A stretch of DNA of 64,000 nucleotides from contig NZ_JAJUKH010000005.1 in assembly GCF_021538675.1 (NCBI RefSeq), forward strand, positions 62,001 through 126,000, given 5' to 3'. A program made the position numbers and the translations under genes. This stretch comes from Paenarthrobacter sp. AR 02. Its GTDB lineage: Bacteria > Actinomycetota > Actinomycetes > Actinomycetales > Micrococcaceae. The notes under the pieces are model-generated. The model ran no database searches, was not told where the DNA came from, and worked only from the letters and a program-made list of their open reading frames with translations. Below are positions 10,912 through 20,081 of this stretch, one piece after another. Position 1 is the stretch's first letter, and each line of letters opens with the position of its first letter.

Positions 10912-10960
10912 GTTGCAATAGTAAGGACCGATCGGCGTTGCATACTATGGACCGATCGGC
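10912..10960. repeat. Tandem imperfect direct repeat with GGACCGATCGGC core
   Basis: Two adjacent units, 10912-10936 (25 nt) and 10937-10960 (24 nt), both begin GTTGCA and end with the identical 12-mer GGACCGATCGGC, which contains the palindrome CCGATCGG. Between them they differ by one inserted A and two substitutions. The second unit carries TACTAT (10943-10948), a possible -10. This is consistent with a duplicated operator ahead of yggT; no regulator can be named. Confidence 0.6.
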
Positions 10961-10993
10961 ATTCCGGAACAAGTGGGAGATCTGAGCTAACTC

Positions 10994-11281
10994 GTGGGCA
11001 TTGTTTTCGGCCTTATCTACATAGTGTTGTTGCTGTTCTTCATTGCCCTGATCATCCGGCTCATCTTCGAGTGGGTGCAGATGTTCGCCCGACAATGGCG
11101 GCCCCGGGGTGTGGCGTTGGTTACAGCCCATGTGGTGTACTCCGTAACCGACCCGCCCTTGAGGAGGCTTCGGCGGCTGATTCCGCCCCTGCAAATGGGC
11201 GGAATTTCGCTGGATTTGGGCTTTTTGATCCTGATCATTGCGGTCAGCATTGCGATGGCCGTAACCAGCAGCCTGGCCTAG
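10994..11281 (+). CDS. YggT family membrane protein
   Basis: Small membrane protein of 95 residues with two hydrophobic stretches (roughly residues 3-26 and 70-94) and the family block SVTDPPLRRLRRLIPP between them. YggT proteins are conserved next to sepF and divIVA in Gram-positive and actinobacterial division clusters, but no biochemical role is established. The GTG at 10994 is preceded by GGGAG at 10976, a long spacing. A 14-bp perfect inverted repeat follows the gene. Confidence 0.85.
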   Translation: MGIVFGLIYIVLLLFFIALIIRLIFEWVQMFARQWRPRGVALVTAHVVYSVTDPPLRRLRRLIPPLQMGGISLDLGFLILIIAVSIAMAVTSSLA

Positions 11282-11330
11282 CTGCACCGCGGAACCCCGG
11301 ACCACCGATGGTCCACAGGCCGCAAATTCT

Positions 11331-11362
11331 CTCCAATTCAACACGATGGTGTTGAATTGGAG
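11331..11362. repeat. 14-bp perfect inverted repeat between yggT and divIVA
   Basis: CTCCAATTCAACAC (11331-11344) and GTGTTGAATTGGAG (11349-11362) form perfect arms around the 4-nt loop GATG. There is no U-tract after it (GAACCAGATG), so it is either a non-canonical terminator of yggT, an RNA stem in a divIVA leader, or an operator. It lies 78 bp before the divIVA start. Confidence 0.7.
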
Positions 11363-11440
11363 GAACCAGATGATATTTAGGTACCGTAGTTTTGAACGGC
11401 CGGAAGGCCTACTGACTAACTAGACCAACGAGGTGACCAG

Positions 11441-12136
11441 ATGGCTTTGACGCCAGAAGACGTTGTCAACAAGCGCTTTCAGCCGACCAAGTTCCGCGAA
11501 GGCTACGACCAGGACGAGGTCGATGACTTCCTCGACGAGATCGTGGTGGAACTTCGCCGCTTGAACCAGGAGAATGACGAGCTTCGCAAGAAGCTCGCCG
11601 AGGCCGGTTCGGCTGTGCCTGCTGCAACCACTGCGGCTCCGGTCGTCGAGAAGGTGCCGGCTCCGGTCAAGGTCGACAAGGAAGCCGAGGCCAAGGCAGA
11701 AGCTGAAGCCAAGGCTGCCGCTGAGGCTGCCAAGAAGAAGGAAGCCGACCAGGCCGCTGCTGCCGCTGCCAAGGCTCCTGCTGCGAACAACAGCCTCACC
11801 CCCTCTGCCGAGTCGGCTGCAGGACTGCTTGCCATGGCACAGCAGATGCACGACAAGCACGTCTCCGACGGTGCGCAGCAGAAAGAAAAGATCATCGCCG
11901 AGGCGCAGATCGAGGCCTCCAGCCTCGTCAACGACGCCCAGGAGAAGTCCCGCAAGATCCTCGGTGCCCTCGAGCAGCAGCGCTCCGTCCTTGAACGCAA
12001 GGTTGAGCAGCTCCGTGGCTTCGAGCGCGACTACCGCTCACGCCTGAAGGCCTACATCGAAGGCCAGCTGCGTGACCTCGACGCCCGTGGTTCCGTCGCT
12101 GCCCCTGAGGTCGGCGAAGCAACCGCAGACGTATAG
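11441..12136 (+). CDS. divIVA: DivIVA/Wag31 polar growth protein
   Basis: Coiled-coil protein that marks curved membranes at poles and septa and organises polar wall growth in actinobacteria. The N-terminal membrane-binding domain (MALTPEDVVNKRF to VVELRRLNQENDELRKKL, residues 1-50) is classical. A linker rich in Ala, Lys and Pro (about 55-130) separates it from a long C-terminal coiled coil (QQMHDKHVSDGAQQKEKI to YIEGQLRDL). 231 residues. The ATG 11441 follows CGAGGTGACC. A strong terminator closes the transcript. Confidence 0.95.
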   Translation: MALTPEDVVNKRFQPTKFREGYDQDEVDDFLDEIVVELRRLNQENDELRKKLAEAGSAVPAATTAAPVVEKVPAPVKVDKEAEAKAEAEAKAAAEAAKKKEADQAAAAAAKAPAANNSLTPSAESAAGLLAMAQQMHDKHVSDGAQQKEKIIAEAQIEASSLVNDAQEKSRKILGALEQQRSVLERKVEQLRGFERDYRSRLKAYIEGQLRDLDARGSVAAPEVGEATADV

Positions 12137-12146
12137 CAAGTATTCT

Positions 12147-12187
12147 AAAAGCCGGTGGCTGAGGACTCCTCGGCCACCGGCTTTTGC
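12147..12187 (+). terminator. Rho-independent terminator after divIVA
   Basis: AAAAGCCGGTGGC (12147-12159) and GCCACCGGCTTTT (12173-12185) form a 13-bp perfect stem with a 13-nt loop, ending in TTTT. It closes the divIVA transcript and leaves lspA to its own promoter. Confidence 0.9.
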
Positions 12188-12223
12188 TGTTAACCCACCG
12201 CAGCAGGCCACCACGCTTACCGA

Positions 12224-12844
12224 ATGAAAGCCATAATGACCGACGACTTCACCGATGACGCTTCACAGCCGGAGCCCGGCTCACGCCGAAAGCGGCGGCC
12301 GGCCGTACTCTGGCTTTTTGCCGGCTTCGCCGTGTTCGCCTACGCCTTCGACCAACTCACCAAGCTCTGGGTAACCAGCACCATGACCGAGGGCGAACGG
12401 ATACCCGTGCTGCCTCCGTTGCTTCATTGGTATTACATCCGGAACTCCGGGGCGGCGTTCTCCATCGGTGAGAACGTCACATGGATTTTCACGATCGTCA
12501 TGGCGGCTGTTTCCATTGCGATCCTCTTCCAGTTGCGCCGGCTGGGCTCGGCCTGGTGGGGATTGTCACTGGGTCTGCTGCTCGGCGGCGCATTGGGTAA
12601 CCTGACAGACCGCTTGTTCCGTGAGCCGTCCTTTGCCATGGGACATGTTGTGGACTTTATTCAGTTGCCGAATTTTGCCATTTTCAACATCGCCGACTCG
12701 GCTGTGGTGTCCGGGGTGGCCATCATCTGCCTGCTTACCCTCCGCGGCGTTGGCATGGACGGGTCCCGCCATGTCCAAACGCCGAAGCCAAGCGGTGAGG
12801 CCAAGCCGGCCGGCGGTTCCAAAGGGGACTCCGCCAGTGAGTGA
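12224..12844 (+). CDS. lspA: Lipoprotein signal peptidase LspA
   Basis: Aspartic membrane peptidase that cleaves the signal peptide of prolipoproteins after diacylglyceryl attachment. Four membrane segments are visible. Catalytic Asp129 is in GNLTDRLF and Asp158 in FNIADSAV; the block [10 protein letters not shown] is also typical. 206 residues, with an extended polar N-terminus (about 25) and a Lys/Gly/Ser-rich C-terminal tail. ATG 12224 or 12236 could be the start; neither has a clear ribosome binding site. Its stop overlaps the GTG of rluD. Confidence 0.94.
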   Translation: MKAIMTDDFTDDASQPEPGSRRKRRPAVLWLFAGFAVFAYAFDQLTKLWVTSTMTEGERIPVLPPLLHWYYIRNSGAAFSIGENVTWIFTIVMAAVSIAILFQLRRLGSAWWGLSLGLLLGGALGNLTDRLFREPSFAMGHVVDFIQLPNFAIFNIADSAVVSGVAIICLLTLRGVGMDGSRHVQTPKPSGEAKPAGGSKGDSASE

Positions 12845-13763
12845 CTCCGTGGTGGTACCCGAGGACCTGGCTGGAGCACGTGCGGACGCCGGGTTGGCGA
12901 GATTGCTGGACATCTCACGGTCTGCCGCGGCACTGCTGATCGCCGAAGGCAACGTCACTGTCGGGGGCGTGCCCCTTGGCAAATCGGCGAAGCTTGCAGC
13001 AGGCACAGTTCTGGACGTCACCGTTCCGGAACGGCCTGACCCTTTGGAAGTCGTGGAGGAAGTTGTGGAAGGCCTGAAAATCCTGCTGGATGACGATGAA
13101 TTCGTTGTCATCGACAAGCCGGTGGGAGTCGCCGCCCACCCGTCTCCCGGATGGGTGGGCCCCACTGTGGTGGGTGGCCTCGCCGGGGCGGGATACAGGA
13201 TCTCGACGTCCGGAGCTCCTGAGCGTGCAGGGATCGTGCACCGGCTCGACGTCGGCACATCCGGTGTCATGGTGGTGGCAAAAACAGAGCATGCCTACAC
13301 GGTGCTGAAGCGGGCGTTCAAGGAGCGCACCGTGGACAAGGTCTACCATGCAGTGGTCCAGGGCCTCCCTGATCCACTTGAAGGGACCATCGATGCCCCC
13401 ATTGGGCGGCACCCCGGCCACGACTGGCGGTTCGCTGTCATTGAGGATGGTCGTCCGTCGGTCACCCATTACGAGGTACTGGAGGCCTTCGGTAAGGCGA
13501 CGTTGGTTGAGGTGCACCTGGAAACGGGACGTACCCACCAGATCCGCGTCCACTTCTCGGCTCTCCGGCATCCCTGTGCCGGTGATCTCACCTACGGCGC
13601 GGACCCTCGCCTGGCCGCCACCTTGGGCCTCACCCGGCAATGGCTGCACGCCCGCCAGCTGGGATTCAACCACCCCCGCACGGGAGAGTGGGTAGAGGTC
13701 CGCAGCGACTATCCTGCAGACCTCCAATACGCACTGGACCTGCTGGCCAGCGGATCCGCCTAG
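12837..13763 (+). CDS. RluA/RluD-family 23S rRNA pseudouridine synthase
   Basis: Pseudouridine synthase of the RluA family. An N-terminal S4 RNA-binding domain ([18 protein letters not shown]) precedes the catalytic domain with the Asp motif HRLDVGTSG and the blocks [11 protein letters not shown] and [11 protein letters not shown]. 308 residues. GTG 12837 is chosen because AAAGGGG (12821-12827) lies 9 nt ahead and it overlaps the lspA stop; lspA-rluD pairing is common. The exact uridine target cannot be read from sequence. Confidence 0.9.
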   Translation: MSDSVVVPEDLAGARADAGLARLLDISRSAAALLIAEGNVTVGGVPLGKSAKLAAGTVLDVTVPERPDPLEVVEEVVEGLKILLDDDEFVVIDKPVGVAAHPSPGWVGPTVVGGLAGAGYRISTSGAPERAGIVHRLDVGTSGVMVVAKTEHAYTVLKRAFKERTVDKVYHAVVQGLPDPLEGTIDAPIGRHPGHDWRFAVIEDGRPSVTHYEVLEAFGKATLVEVHLETGRTHQIRVHFSALRHPCAGDLTYGADPRLAATLGLTRQWLHARQLGFNHPRTGEWVEVRSDYPADLQYALDLLASGSA

Positions 13764-13810
13764 ATTGCCCTCAGAGTCCCCGGCTCCACGTTCTGTTGGA
13801 CCGGGGACGG

Positions 13811-13822
13811 TAGACTGTCGTG
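13811..13822 (+). promoter_or_regulatory. Leaderless-type -10 element of dnaE
   Basis: TAGACT (13811-13816) lies exactly 6 nt before GTG 13823, which would place the transcription start at or next to the start codon. No convincing -35 is seen. A stem (GTCCCCGG 13776-13783 with CCGGGGAC 13801-13808) without a T-tract lies just upstream and may end the lspA-rluD transcript. Confidence 0.55.
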
Positions 13823-16800
13823 GTGACTTCCAGCAATGATTCGTTCGTCCACCTGCACACCCACACCGAATACTCCATGCTGGATGGAGCCGCCAGGCTG
13901 GGTGAGTTGTTTGACGAAACCGAACGGCTGGGCATGCCCGCCCTGGCCACCACGGACCATGGCTACCTGTTCGGTGCGTTCGACTTCTGGCGCAAGGCCA
14001 CGGACAAGGGCATCAAGCCCATCATTGGTGTTGAAGCATATGTAACCCCGGGTACGGCCCGCGGCGACAAGGAACGCGTCCGCTGGGGCGACGAAAGCCA
14101 GCGCAAAGATGACGTCTCCGGTGGTGGCTCCTATACCCACATGACGCTGCTGAGCTACAACAACGTGGGCATGCGGAACCTCTTCAGGGCCTCTTCGATT
14201 GCCTCCCTGGACTCCGTGTTCGGCAAATGGCCGAGGCTGGACCGTGAACTGCTCAACACCTACTCCGAGGGCCTGATTGCCACCACCGGCTGCCCATCCG
14301 GGGAAGTCCAGACCAAGCTGCGACTGGGGCTCTACCGCGAGGCGGTGGAGGCCGCCGCGGAGTTCCGGGACATCTTCGGCGCGGAGAACTACTTCTGCGA
14401 GTTGATGGACCACGGCCTGGACATCGAACGCCGCGTCACTGGCGACCTGCTGCGCCTGGCCAAGGAGCTGAACCTTCCGCTTGTAGCCACTAACGACCTC
14501 CACTACACGCACGAGCACGACGCCAAGGCGCACGAGGCCCTCCTGGCCATCCAATCGGGTTCAACCCTCCTGGAACCGACGTACGACAACGGCGGTTCGA
14601 GGTTCGCGTTCTCCGGCAGCGGGTACTACCTGAAGTCGCCGCAGGAAATGCGTGAATTGTTCCGCGACCACCCCGAGGCCTGCGACAACACCCTGCTCAT
14701 CGCCGAGCGGTGCGAAGTATCGTTCAACACCGGTGCCAACTACATGCCGCGCTTCCCCTGCCCGCCCGGGGAGGACGAGACGTCCTGGCTGGTCAAGGAA
14801 GTCGATGCCGGACTCAAATACCGCTACCCCCAGGGCATACCGGACAAGGTACGCGCTCAGGCCGACTACGAGCTCGGCGTCATCACCTCCATGGGTTTCC
14901 CCGGTTACTTCCTGGTGGTTGCCGACTTCATCAACTGGGCCAAGAACAATGGCATCCGGGTGGGCCCGGGCCGTGGCTCAGGTGCAGGTTCCATGGTGGC
15001 TTACGCCATGCGAATCACCGACCTCGACCCGTTGCAGCACGGCTTGATCTTCGAACGCTTCCTCAATCCGGACCGCGTTTCCATGCCTGACTTCGATGTC
15101 GACTTCGATGATCGCCGCCGCTCCGAAGTGATCGATTACGTCACCAAGAAGTACGGCGACGAACGAGTGGCCATGATCGTCACCTACGGGACCATCAAGA
15201 CCAAGCAGGCGCTCAAGGACTCCTCGCGTGTGCTTGGATACCCGTTCAGCATGGGCGAGACACTCACCAAGGCCCTGCCGCCGGCAGTCATGGCCAAGGA
15301 CATCCCACTCGCGGATATCCAAAACCCCGAGTCGAAGCGCTACAGCGAAGCGGGGGACTTCAGGCAGCTCATCGCTACCGATCCCGAGGCCGCGAAGGTC
15401 TTCGAGACGGCGTTGGGTATTGAGGGGCTGAAGCGCCAGTGGGGCGTGCACGCAGCAGGCGTGATCATGTCCTCGGACCCCATCATTGACGTCATTCCGA
15501 TCATGCGCCGTTTCCAGGACGGCCAGGTCATCACGCAGTTCGACTATCCGACATCTGAAGGCCTCGGGCTGATCAAGATGGACTTCCTGGGCCTTCGAAA
15601 CCTGACGATCATTTCGGATGCGCTCGAAAACATCAAGATGAACCGTGGCGTCGACCTGGATCTGGAAAACCTGGAGCTCGACGACGCCGCTTCCTACGAA
15701 CTCCTGGCCCGGGGCGACACCCTGGGCGTGTTCCAGCTCGACGGCGGACCCATGCGGTCCCTGCTCAAGCTGATGAAGCCTGACAACTTCGAAGACATCT
15801 CCGCAGTCCTGGCTCTGTACCGCCCGGGTCCCATGGGCGCCAACGCCCACACCGACTATGCCCTGCGCAAGAACGGGATCCAAGAGGTCATTCCCATCCA
15901 CCCGGAGCTGGAAGAACCCCTGAAGGAGATTCTCGGCGGCACCTTCGGCCTGATCGTGTATCAGGAGCAGGTTATGGCCGTGGCGCAGAAGCTGGCCGGC
16001 TATTCACTCGGCCAAGCCGATATCCTCCGCCGCGCAATGGGCAAGAAGAAGAAGTCCGAGCTGGACAAGCAGTTCGCCGGCTTCTCGCAAGGTATGCAGG
16101 ACAACGGCTATTCCATGGCTGCCGTGAAAACGCTCTGGGACATCCTGCTCCCGTTCTCCGACTATGCCTTCAACAAGGCCCACTCCGCTGCGTATGGCGT
16201 GATTTCCTACTGGACTGCCTACCTGAAGGCGCACTACGCGCCCGAGTACATGGCGGCGCTGCTCACGTCGGTGGGCGATGACAAGGACAAATCCGCCATC
16301 TACCTCAATGAGTGCCGCCGCATGGGCATTACTGTGCTGCCGCCGGATGTCAACGAGTCCTCGTTGAACTTCACGCCTGTGGGAACGGACATCCGCTTCG
16401 GCATGGGTGCCATCCGCAACGTTGGCGTGAACGTGGTGGATGCCATGGTTGCGGCCAGGACATCCGAAGGCAAGTACACCTCGTTTAAGGATTTCCTGCT
16501 CAAGGTTCCCGCCGTCGTCTGCAACAAGAGAACCATTGAATCCCTGATCAAGGCCGGCGCGTTCGACTCCCTGGGCCACCACCGGCGCGCGCTGGCAATG
16601 ATCCACGAAGAGGCCATCGACTCGGTCATCACCCTGAAGAGGAATGAAGCGATTGGCCAGTTCGACCTCTTCGCGGGCTTCGAGGATCAGGAACCCGAAG
16701 CATCGCTGACCACCGAAATTCCGGATCTTCCGGAGTGGGAGAAGAAGGACAAGCTCTCCTTCGAGCGCGACATGCTGGGCCTCTACGTCTCAGACCATCC

Positions 16801-17380
16801 GCTCCAGGGGCTGGAGGGCGTCCTCAGCCAGCATGCCGAACAATCCATCACGTCGATCATCGCCGAGGACGGACCGCACGACGGCGCGATTGTCACCATT
16901 GCGGGGATGATCACCTCGTTGAGCCGAAGAATCGCGAAGGCCAGCGGCAATGCCTATGCCCGGGCGGAAATCGAGGACCTGGGCGCCTCGATGGAGGTCA
17001 TGTTCTTCGGGCAGGTCTATGGCCCGATTGCCTCCGTGCTGGCGGAAGACCTGATCGTGGTGGTCAAGGGACGCTTGCAACGGCGTGATGACGGAGCTGT
17101 GACGCTGAACTGCATGGAGCTCTCCGTGCCGGACCTCAGCGAAAGCGTGAACGGGCCCGTGGTGATCACCATCCCCACGTTCAAGGCGACGGAAGCGGTA
17201 GTGACCGACCTCCGCGATGTGCTCCGGACACATCGCGGAAACTCGGAAGTCCGGCTGAAGTTGATGGGCGACACCAAGGTGGAGGTCATGGGGCTGCCGG
17301 TCCACATGCGGGTGAACCCCAGCCCGTCACTGTTCGGAGATCTCAAGGTCCTCCTGGGCCCCGCCTGCCTGGATAACTAG
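13823..17380 (+). CDS. dnaE: DNA polymerase III alpha subunit DnaE
   Basis: Replicative C-family polymerase. An N-terminal PHP domain begins FVHLHTHTEYSMLDGAA; the polymerase core has GPGRGSGAGS and the catalytic-Asp block MPDFDVDFDD at about residues 420-429; helix-hairpin-helix and OB-fold domains follow (VTIAGMITSLSRR near 1020). About 1185 residues, normal for DnaE1-type enzymes. GTG 13823 is chosen over GTG 13820 because TAGACT lies exactly 6 nt ahead, as at other leaderless starts here. It stands in the position of actinobacterial DnaE1, after lspA and rluD. Confidence 0.96.
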   Translation: MTSSNDSFVHLHTHTEYSMLDGAARLGELFDETERLGMPALATTDHGYLFGAFDFWRKATDKGIKPIIGVEAYVTPGTARGDKERVRWGDESQRKDDVSGGGSYTHMTLLSYNNVGMRNLFRASSIASLDSVFGKWPRLDRELLNTYSEGLIATTGCPSGEVQTKLRLGLYREAVEAAAEFRDIFGAENYFCELMDHGLDIERRVTGDLLRLAKELNLPLVATNDLHYTHEHDAKAHEALLAIQSGSTLLEPTYDNGGSRFAFSGSGYYLKSPQEMRELFRDHPEACDNTLLIAERCEVSFNTGANYMPRFPCPPGEDETSWLVKEVDAGLKYRYPQGIPDKVRAQADYELGVITSMGFPGYFLVVADFINWAKNNGIRVGPGRGSGAGSMVAYAMRITDLDPLQHGLIFERFLNPDRVSMPDFDVDFDDRRRSEVIDYVTKKYGDERVAMIVTYGTIKTKQALKDSSRVLGYPFSMGETLTKALPPAVMAKDIPLADIQNPESKRYSEAGDFRQLIATDPEAAKVFETALGIEGLKRQWGVHAAGVIMSSDPIIDVIPIMRRFQDGQVITQFDYPTSEGLGLIKMDFLGLRNLTIISDALENIKMNRGVDLDLENLELDDAASYELLARGDTLGVFQLDGGPMRSLLKLMKPDNFEDISAVLALYRPGPMGANAHTDYALRKNGIQEVIPIHPELEEPLKEILGGTFGLIVYQEQVMAVAQKLAGYSLGQADILRRAMGKKKKSELDKQFAGFSQGMQDNGYSMAAVKTLWDILLPFSDYAFNKAHSAAYGVISYWTAYLKAHYAPEYMAALLTSVGDDKDKSAIYLNECRRMGITVLPPDVNESSLNFTPVGTDIRFGMGAIRNVGVNVVDAMVAARTSEGKYTSFKDFLLKVPAVVCNKRTIESLIKAGAFDSLGHHRRALAMIHEEAIDSVITLKRNEAIGQFDLFAGFEDQEPEASLTTEIPDLPEWEKKDKLSFERDMLGLYVSDHPLQGLEGVLSQHAEQSITSIIAEDGPHDGAIVTIAGMITSLSRRIAKASGNAYARAEIEDLGASMEVMFFGQVYGPIASVLAEDLIVVVKGRLQRRDDGAVTLNCMELSVPDLSESVNGPVVITIPTFKATEAVVTDLRDVLRTHRGNSEVRLKLMGDTKVEVMGLPVHMRVNPSPSLFGDLKVLLGPACLDN

Positions 17381-17400
17381 GAGGGCGGGCCCGGGAGGGC

Positions 17401-17901
17401 TCAGATCTCGTAATCGAGCGGCGCCGGCTTGCTGTACGTGCCGCTGTGATACAGCAGGGGAGTGCCGTCGTCGCCTACCTGGCCGTCGACGACCTCAACC
17501 ACCACCACCGCGTTGTTTTCGAACGACAAGCGCATTTGGATCTTTCCAACGAGCCAGCCGCTGACGTCCTTGAGGATCGGCACGTCGTGTGGGCCAGGCT
17601 CCCAGTGGTCGCCTTCGAAGCGGTCGCGGGTCCGGGCGAAGCGATTGGCCAAGGCCTGGTTTTCAAGACCGAGCATGTGGACGCCAATGTATTCCGCGTT
17701 GGCCACTGCTGGCCAGGAACTGGAACTCCGGGCCATGTTGAAGGTGAAGCGCGGCGGTTCGGCGGACAGAGAGGCCACTGAGGTTGCGGTGAAACCGAAT
17801 GGTTTGCCGTTGAGGTTGGCGGTGATGATGGCCACCCCTGCTGCATGCCGGCGGAACATCTCCCTGAAGGTCTGCTCGAAGCCGGGTTCTTCGCTTGCCA
17901 C
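17401..17901 (-). CDS. Flavin reductase family protein
   Basis: FMN-binding split-barrel protein of the flavin reductase-like family, which supplies reduced flavin to monooxygenases or acts alone. The block GVAIITANLNGKPFGFTATS (residues 17-36) and the following SLSAEPPRFTFNMARSSSSW are characteristic. 166 residues. The GTG start at 17901 has AGGAG 8 nt ahead on the minus strand. It converges with dnaE, 20 bp apart. No partner oxygenase is adjacent, so the substrate is unknown. Confidence 0.82.
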   Translation of the reverse strand: MASEEPGFEQTFREMFRRHAAGVAIITANLNGKPFGFTATSVASLSAEPPRFTFNMARSSSSWPAVANAEYIGVHMLGLENQALANRFARTRDRFEGDHWEPGPHDVPILKDVSGWLVGKIQMRLSFENNAVVVVEVVDGQVGDDGTPLLYHSGTYSKPAPLDYEI

Positions 17902-17996
17902 GTTGTTGTTCTCCTGGACTGGTTGTGTTTCTTCCTCTCAGGGTATTCCCCGGGTGCGCCACCCCCGTCTTTTGCCGGGCCAGCGTGAACCTTTGT

Positions 17997-18009
17997 TAAT
18001 GTGGGTTGC
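17997..18009 (+). promoter_or_regulatory. Leaderless-type -10 element, membrane protein gene
   Basis: TAATGT (17997-18002) ends 7 nt before ATG 18010. No ribosome binding site is seen in between, so the mRNA is probably leaderless. Confidence 0.45.
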
Positions 18010-18546
18010 ATGACCGAGCCCAGTGTGAGCCTTCCTTCCGTTTCCGAACCGGCTCCGGCCCGTAGCCCGCGGCAGTTGAAGGACGTACTTTTTTGGGTGG
18101 CCTTTCCCGCAGCCTTGGGCGTGGTCCTGGGCGTGCTCTGGTGGCTCTTGGCCCCGGGCGGGCTCAACCTCCTTTCGGGTAACCCGGACCTGGCTAATCC
18201 CGCGGACCCGGAGTCGTGGCTTCCGCGGGACTTGGTGCTCGCCGCCCTGGTGCTCCTCGCCGGGTGTGCAACCGGGCTTGCCCTGGACGGGAAGCTGCAG
18301 GGCATCGATGCGCCGCGTCTGCTGGCTTTCGCGCTGCTCGGTGGGGCGGTGGGCGCCGTAATCGCCTGGCTTGTTGGCTTGCTGGCCGGTCAGTTGTGGA
18401 GCCAGGCCCCGGACCCGGCCCTCGGTGCAGGGTACGGTTTCACGCTGCGCTCTTATGCGGTACTGGTCTTGTGGCCAGGAGCTTTGGCCTTCATGACGTT
18501 TGTCCTGGCGCTGTTCGGGGTTCTTTCGAAGAAGCCCGTAAAATAG
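18010..18546 (+). CDS. Predicted four-helix membrane protein (DUF2567-like architecture)
   Basis: I do not recognise this protein with certainty. It has 178 residues, a polar N-terminus of about 25 residues and four hydrophobic segments (near residues 25-50, 70-95, 105-130, 145-170). The [10 protein letters not shown] stretch after the first helix and the general layout recall DUF2567 actinobacterial membrane proteins, but that is an impression. ATG 18010 is chosen over GTG 18001 because a TANNNT box sits at leaderless distance. It ends 4 nt before hisD, which nonetheless has its own promoter box. Confidence 0.7.
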   Translation: MTEPSVSLPSVSEPAPARSPRQLKDVLFWVAFPAALGVVLGVLWWLLAPGGLNLLSGNPDLANPADPESWLPRDLVLAALVLLAGCATGLALDGKLQGIDAPRLLAFALLGGAVGAVIAWLVGLLAGQLWSQAPDPALGAGYGFTLRSYAVLVLWPGALAFMTFVLALFGVLSKKPVK

Positions 18547-18550
18547 CCGG
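18539..18550 (+). promoter_or_regulatory. Leaderless-type -10 element of hisD
   Basis: TAAAAT (18539-18544) overlaps the end of the upstream membrane protein gene and stands exactly 6 nt before GTG 18551. Confidence 0.55.
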
Positions 18551-19912
18551 GTGACCACTTCCCCGGATACTTCCGCCCCAGCAGCTGCCCTCGATTTCCG
18601 CACGATCGACTTCCGGGGCCGCCACCTTTCGCTTGCCGAACTGCGCGAAGCCGTTCCCAGGGCACGCCATCAGACAATGGCCGACGCCGAGCAAAAGGTC
18701 CAGGACATCATCTCTGCTGTTCGCAGCGAGGGCTTCGCTGCCCTGGGCGAGCTGGCCAGGACGTTCGACGGCGTGGAACAGTCCCACCCCCGGGTCCCGG
18801 CCGAAGCACTGACGCAGGCGCTGGAAGAGCTCGACCCAGAGGTTCGCGCGGCCTTGGAAGAATCGATCAGTCGGGCGCGCCGGTTCGCGGACCGGCAGCG
18901 GCCCGCCAATGTGGACGTTTCACTGGGCGACGGTGCAGTGGTCAGCCAGAACTGGATTCCCGTGGGCCGTGTTGGGCTGTATGTCCCTGGCGGCCTGGCT
19001 CCTTTGGCGTCATCCGTGATCATGAATGTGGTCCCGGCTGTGGCTGCCGGCGTCGGGTCCATCGCTTTGGCTTCGCCTCCGCAAAAGGACTTTGGTGGCC
19101 TGCCGCACCCCACCATCCTGGCGGCAGCCAAGCTCCTGGGCATCGACGAGGTCTATGCCATTGGTGGCGCGCAGGCAATTGTGTCGTTTGCCTATGGCAT
19201 TCCGGGATCCGGTGATGAACAGCCGATCGAACCTGTCGATGTTGTGACCGGTCCCGGCAACATTTTCGTGGCCACCGCCAAGCGGCTGGTGAAGGGCGTT
19301 GTGGGCATCGACTCTGAAGCCGGGACCACTGAGATTGCGGTCCTTGCCGATGCCACGGCACAGGCACCCCTTGTAGCTGCCGATCTGATCAGCCAGGCCG
19401 AGCACGATCCCAAAGCAGCTTCTGTCCTGGTGACGGACTCCGCGGACCTGGCCGACGCCGTCGTGCGTGAACTTGCACGGCAGGCTGCTGCCACCAAGCA
19501 CAGTGCCCGGGTTCTTGAGGCGCTGTCCGGGCCCCAGTCCGGGGTGGTCCTGGTCGATAACCTGGAGCAGGGGATCGCCGTATGCAACGCCTACGCGGCC
19601 GAGCACCTGGAAATCATGACTGCGGACGCAGCTTCGGTCGCGTCCCGGATACGGAACGCCGGGGCGATCTTTGTCGGTGAGTACAGCCCTGTCAGCCTGG
19701 GCGACTACTGTGCAGGCTCCAACCATGTTCTGCCCACCAGCGGCACCGCCGCTTTCTCGTCCGGATTGAACGTGACCACCTTCCTGCGCGCAGTGCAGGT
19801 CATCAACTATGACCGCGATGCCCTGCAGCAGGTCAGCACGCATATCGTCAGCTTGTCGGGCGCGGAGGACCTGCCGGGTCATGGCGACGCCGTGCGGATC
19901 CGGTTCGCTTGA
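18551..19912 (+). CDS. hisD: Histidinol dehydrogenase HisD
   Basis: Zinc-dependent NAD enzyme for the last two oxidations of histidine synthesis, L-histidinol to L-histidine. Signatures seen: [19 protein letters not shown], the family pattern [16 protein letters not shown] through [25 protein letters not shown], and EHLEIM before GSNHVLPT. 453 residues. It is separate from other his genes in this window; the next gene downstream, nrdR, has its own regulatory region. Confidence 0.95.
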   Translation: MTTSPDTSAPAAALDFRTIDFRGRHLSLAELREAVPRARHQTMADAEQKVQDIISAVRSEGFAALGELARTFDGVEQSHPRVPAEALTQALEELDPEVRAALEESISRARRFADRQRPANVDVSLGDGAVVSQNWIPVGRVGLYVPGGLAPLASSVIMNVVPAVAAGVGSIALASPPQKDFGGLPHPTILAAAKLLGIDEVYAIGGAQAIVSFAYGIPGSGDEQPIEPVDVVTGPGNIFVATAKRLVKGVVGIDSEAGTTEIAVLADATAQAPLVAADLISQAEHDPKAASVLVTDSADLADAVVRELARQAAATKHSARVLEALSGPQSGVVLVDNLEQGIAVCNAYAAEHLEIMTADAASVASRIRNAGAIFVGEYSPVSLGDYCAGSNHVLPTSGTAAFSSGLNVTTFLRAVQVINYDRDALQQVSTHIVSLSGAEDLPGHGDAVRIRFA

Positions 19913-19919
19913 CCGTAAA

Positions 19920-19960
19920 CCACTATATATAAGGGTGCCTACCACTACATGTAGTAGTTA
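19920..19960. promoter_or_regulatory. Pair of candidate NrdR boxes upstream of nrdR
   Basis: Box 1, CACTATATATAAGG (19921-19934), and box 2, CCACTACATGTAGTAG (19942-19957), match the AT-rich palindromic NrdR box (roughly ACACTATATATAGTGT). Box 2 contains a perfect 12-bp palindrome. Their centres are about 22 bp apart, two helical turns. They lie 120-160 bp before the nrdR start, suggesting autoregulation. Confidence 0.65.
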
Positions 19961-20081
19961 CACGCTTGTCATTACCGTGTGATGGACCGTAAACTGGTGC
20001 CGGAAGTTATCTTCCGGCACCTTTGCGTATCCGGCGGCCTGCCGGCAAGTCCTGTGCCGGAGCTGTCAGGGGAGGCCCAGC

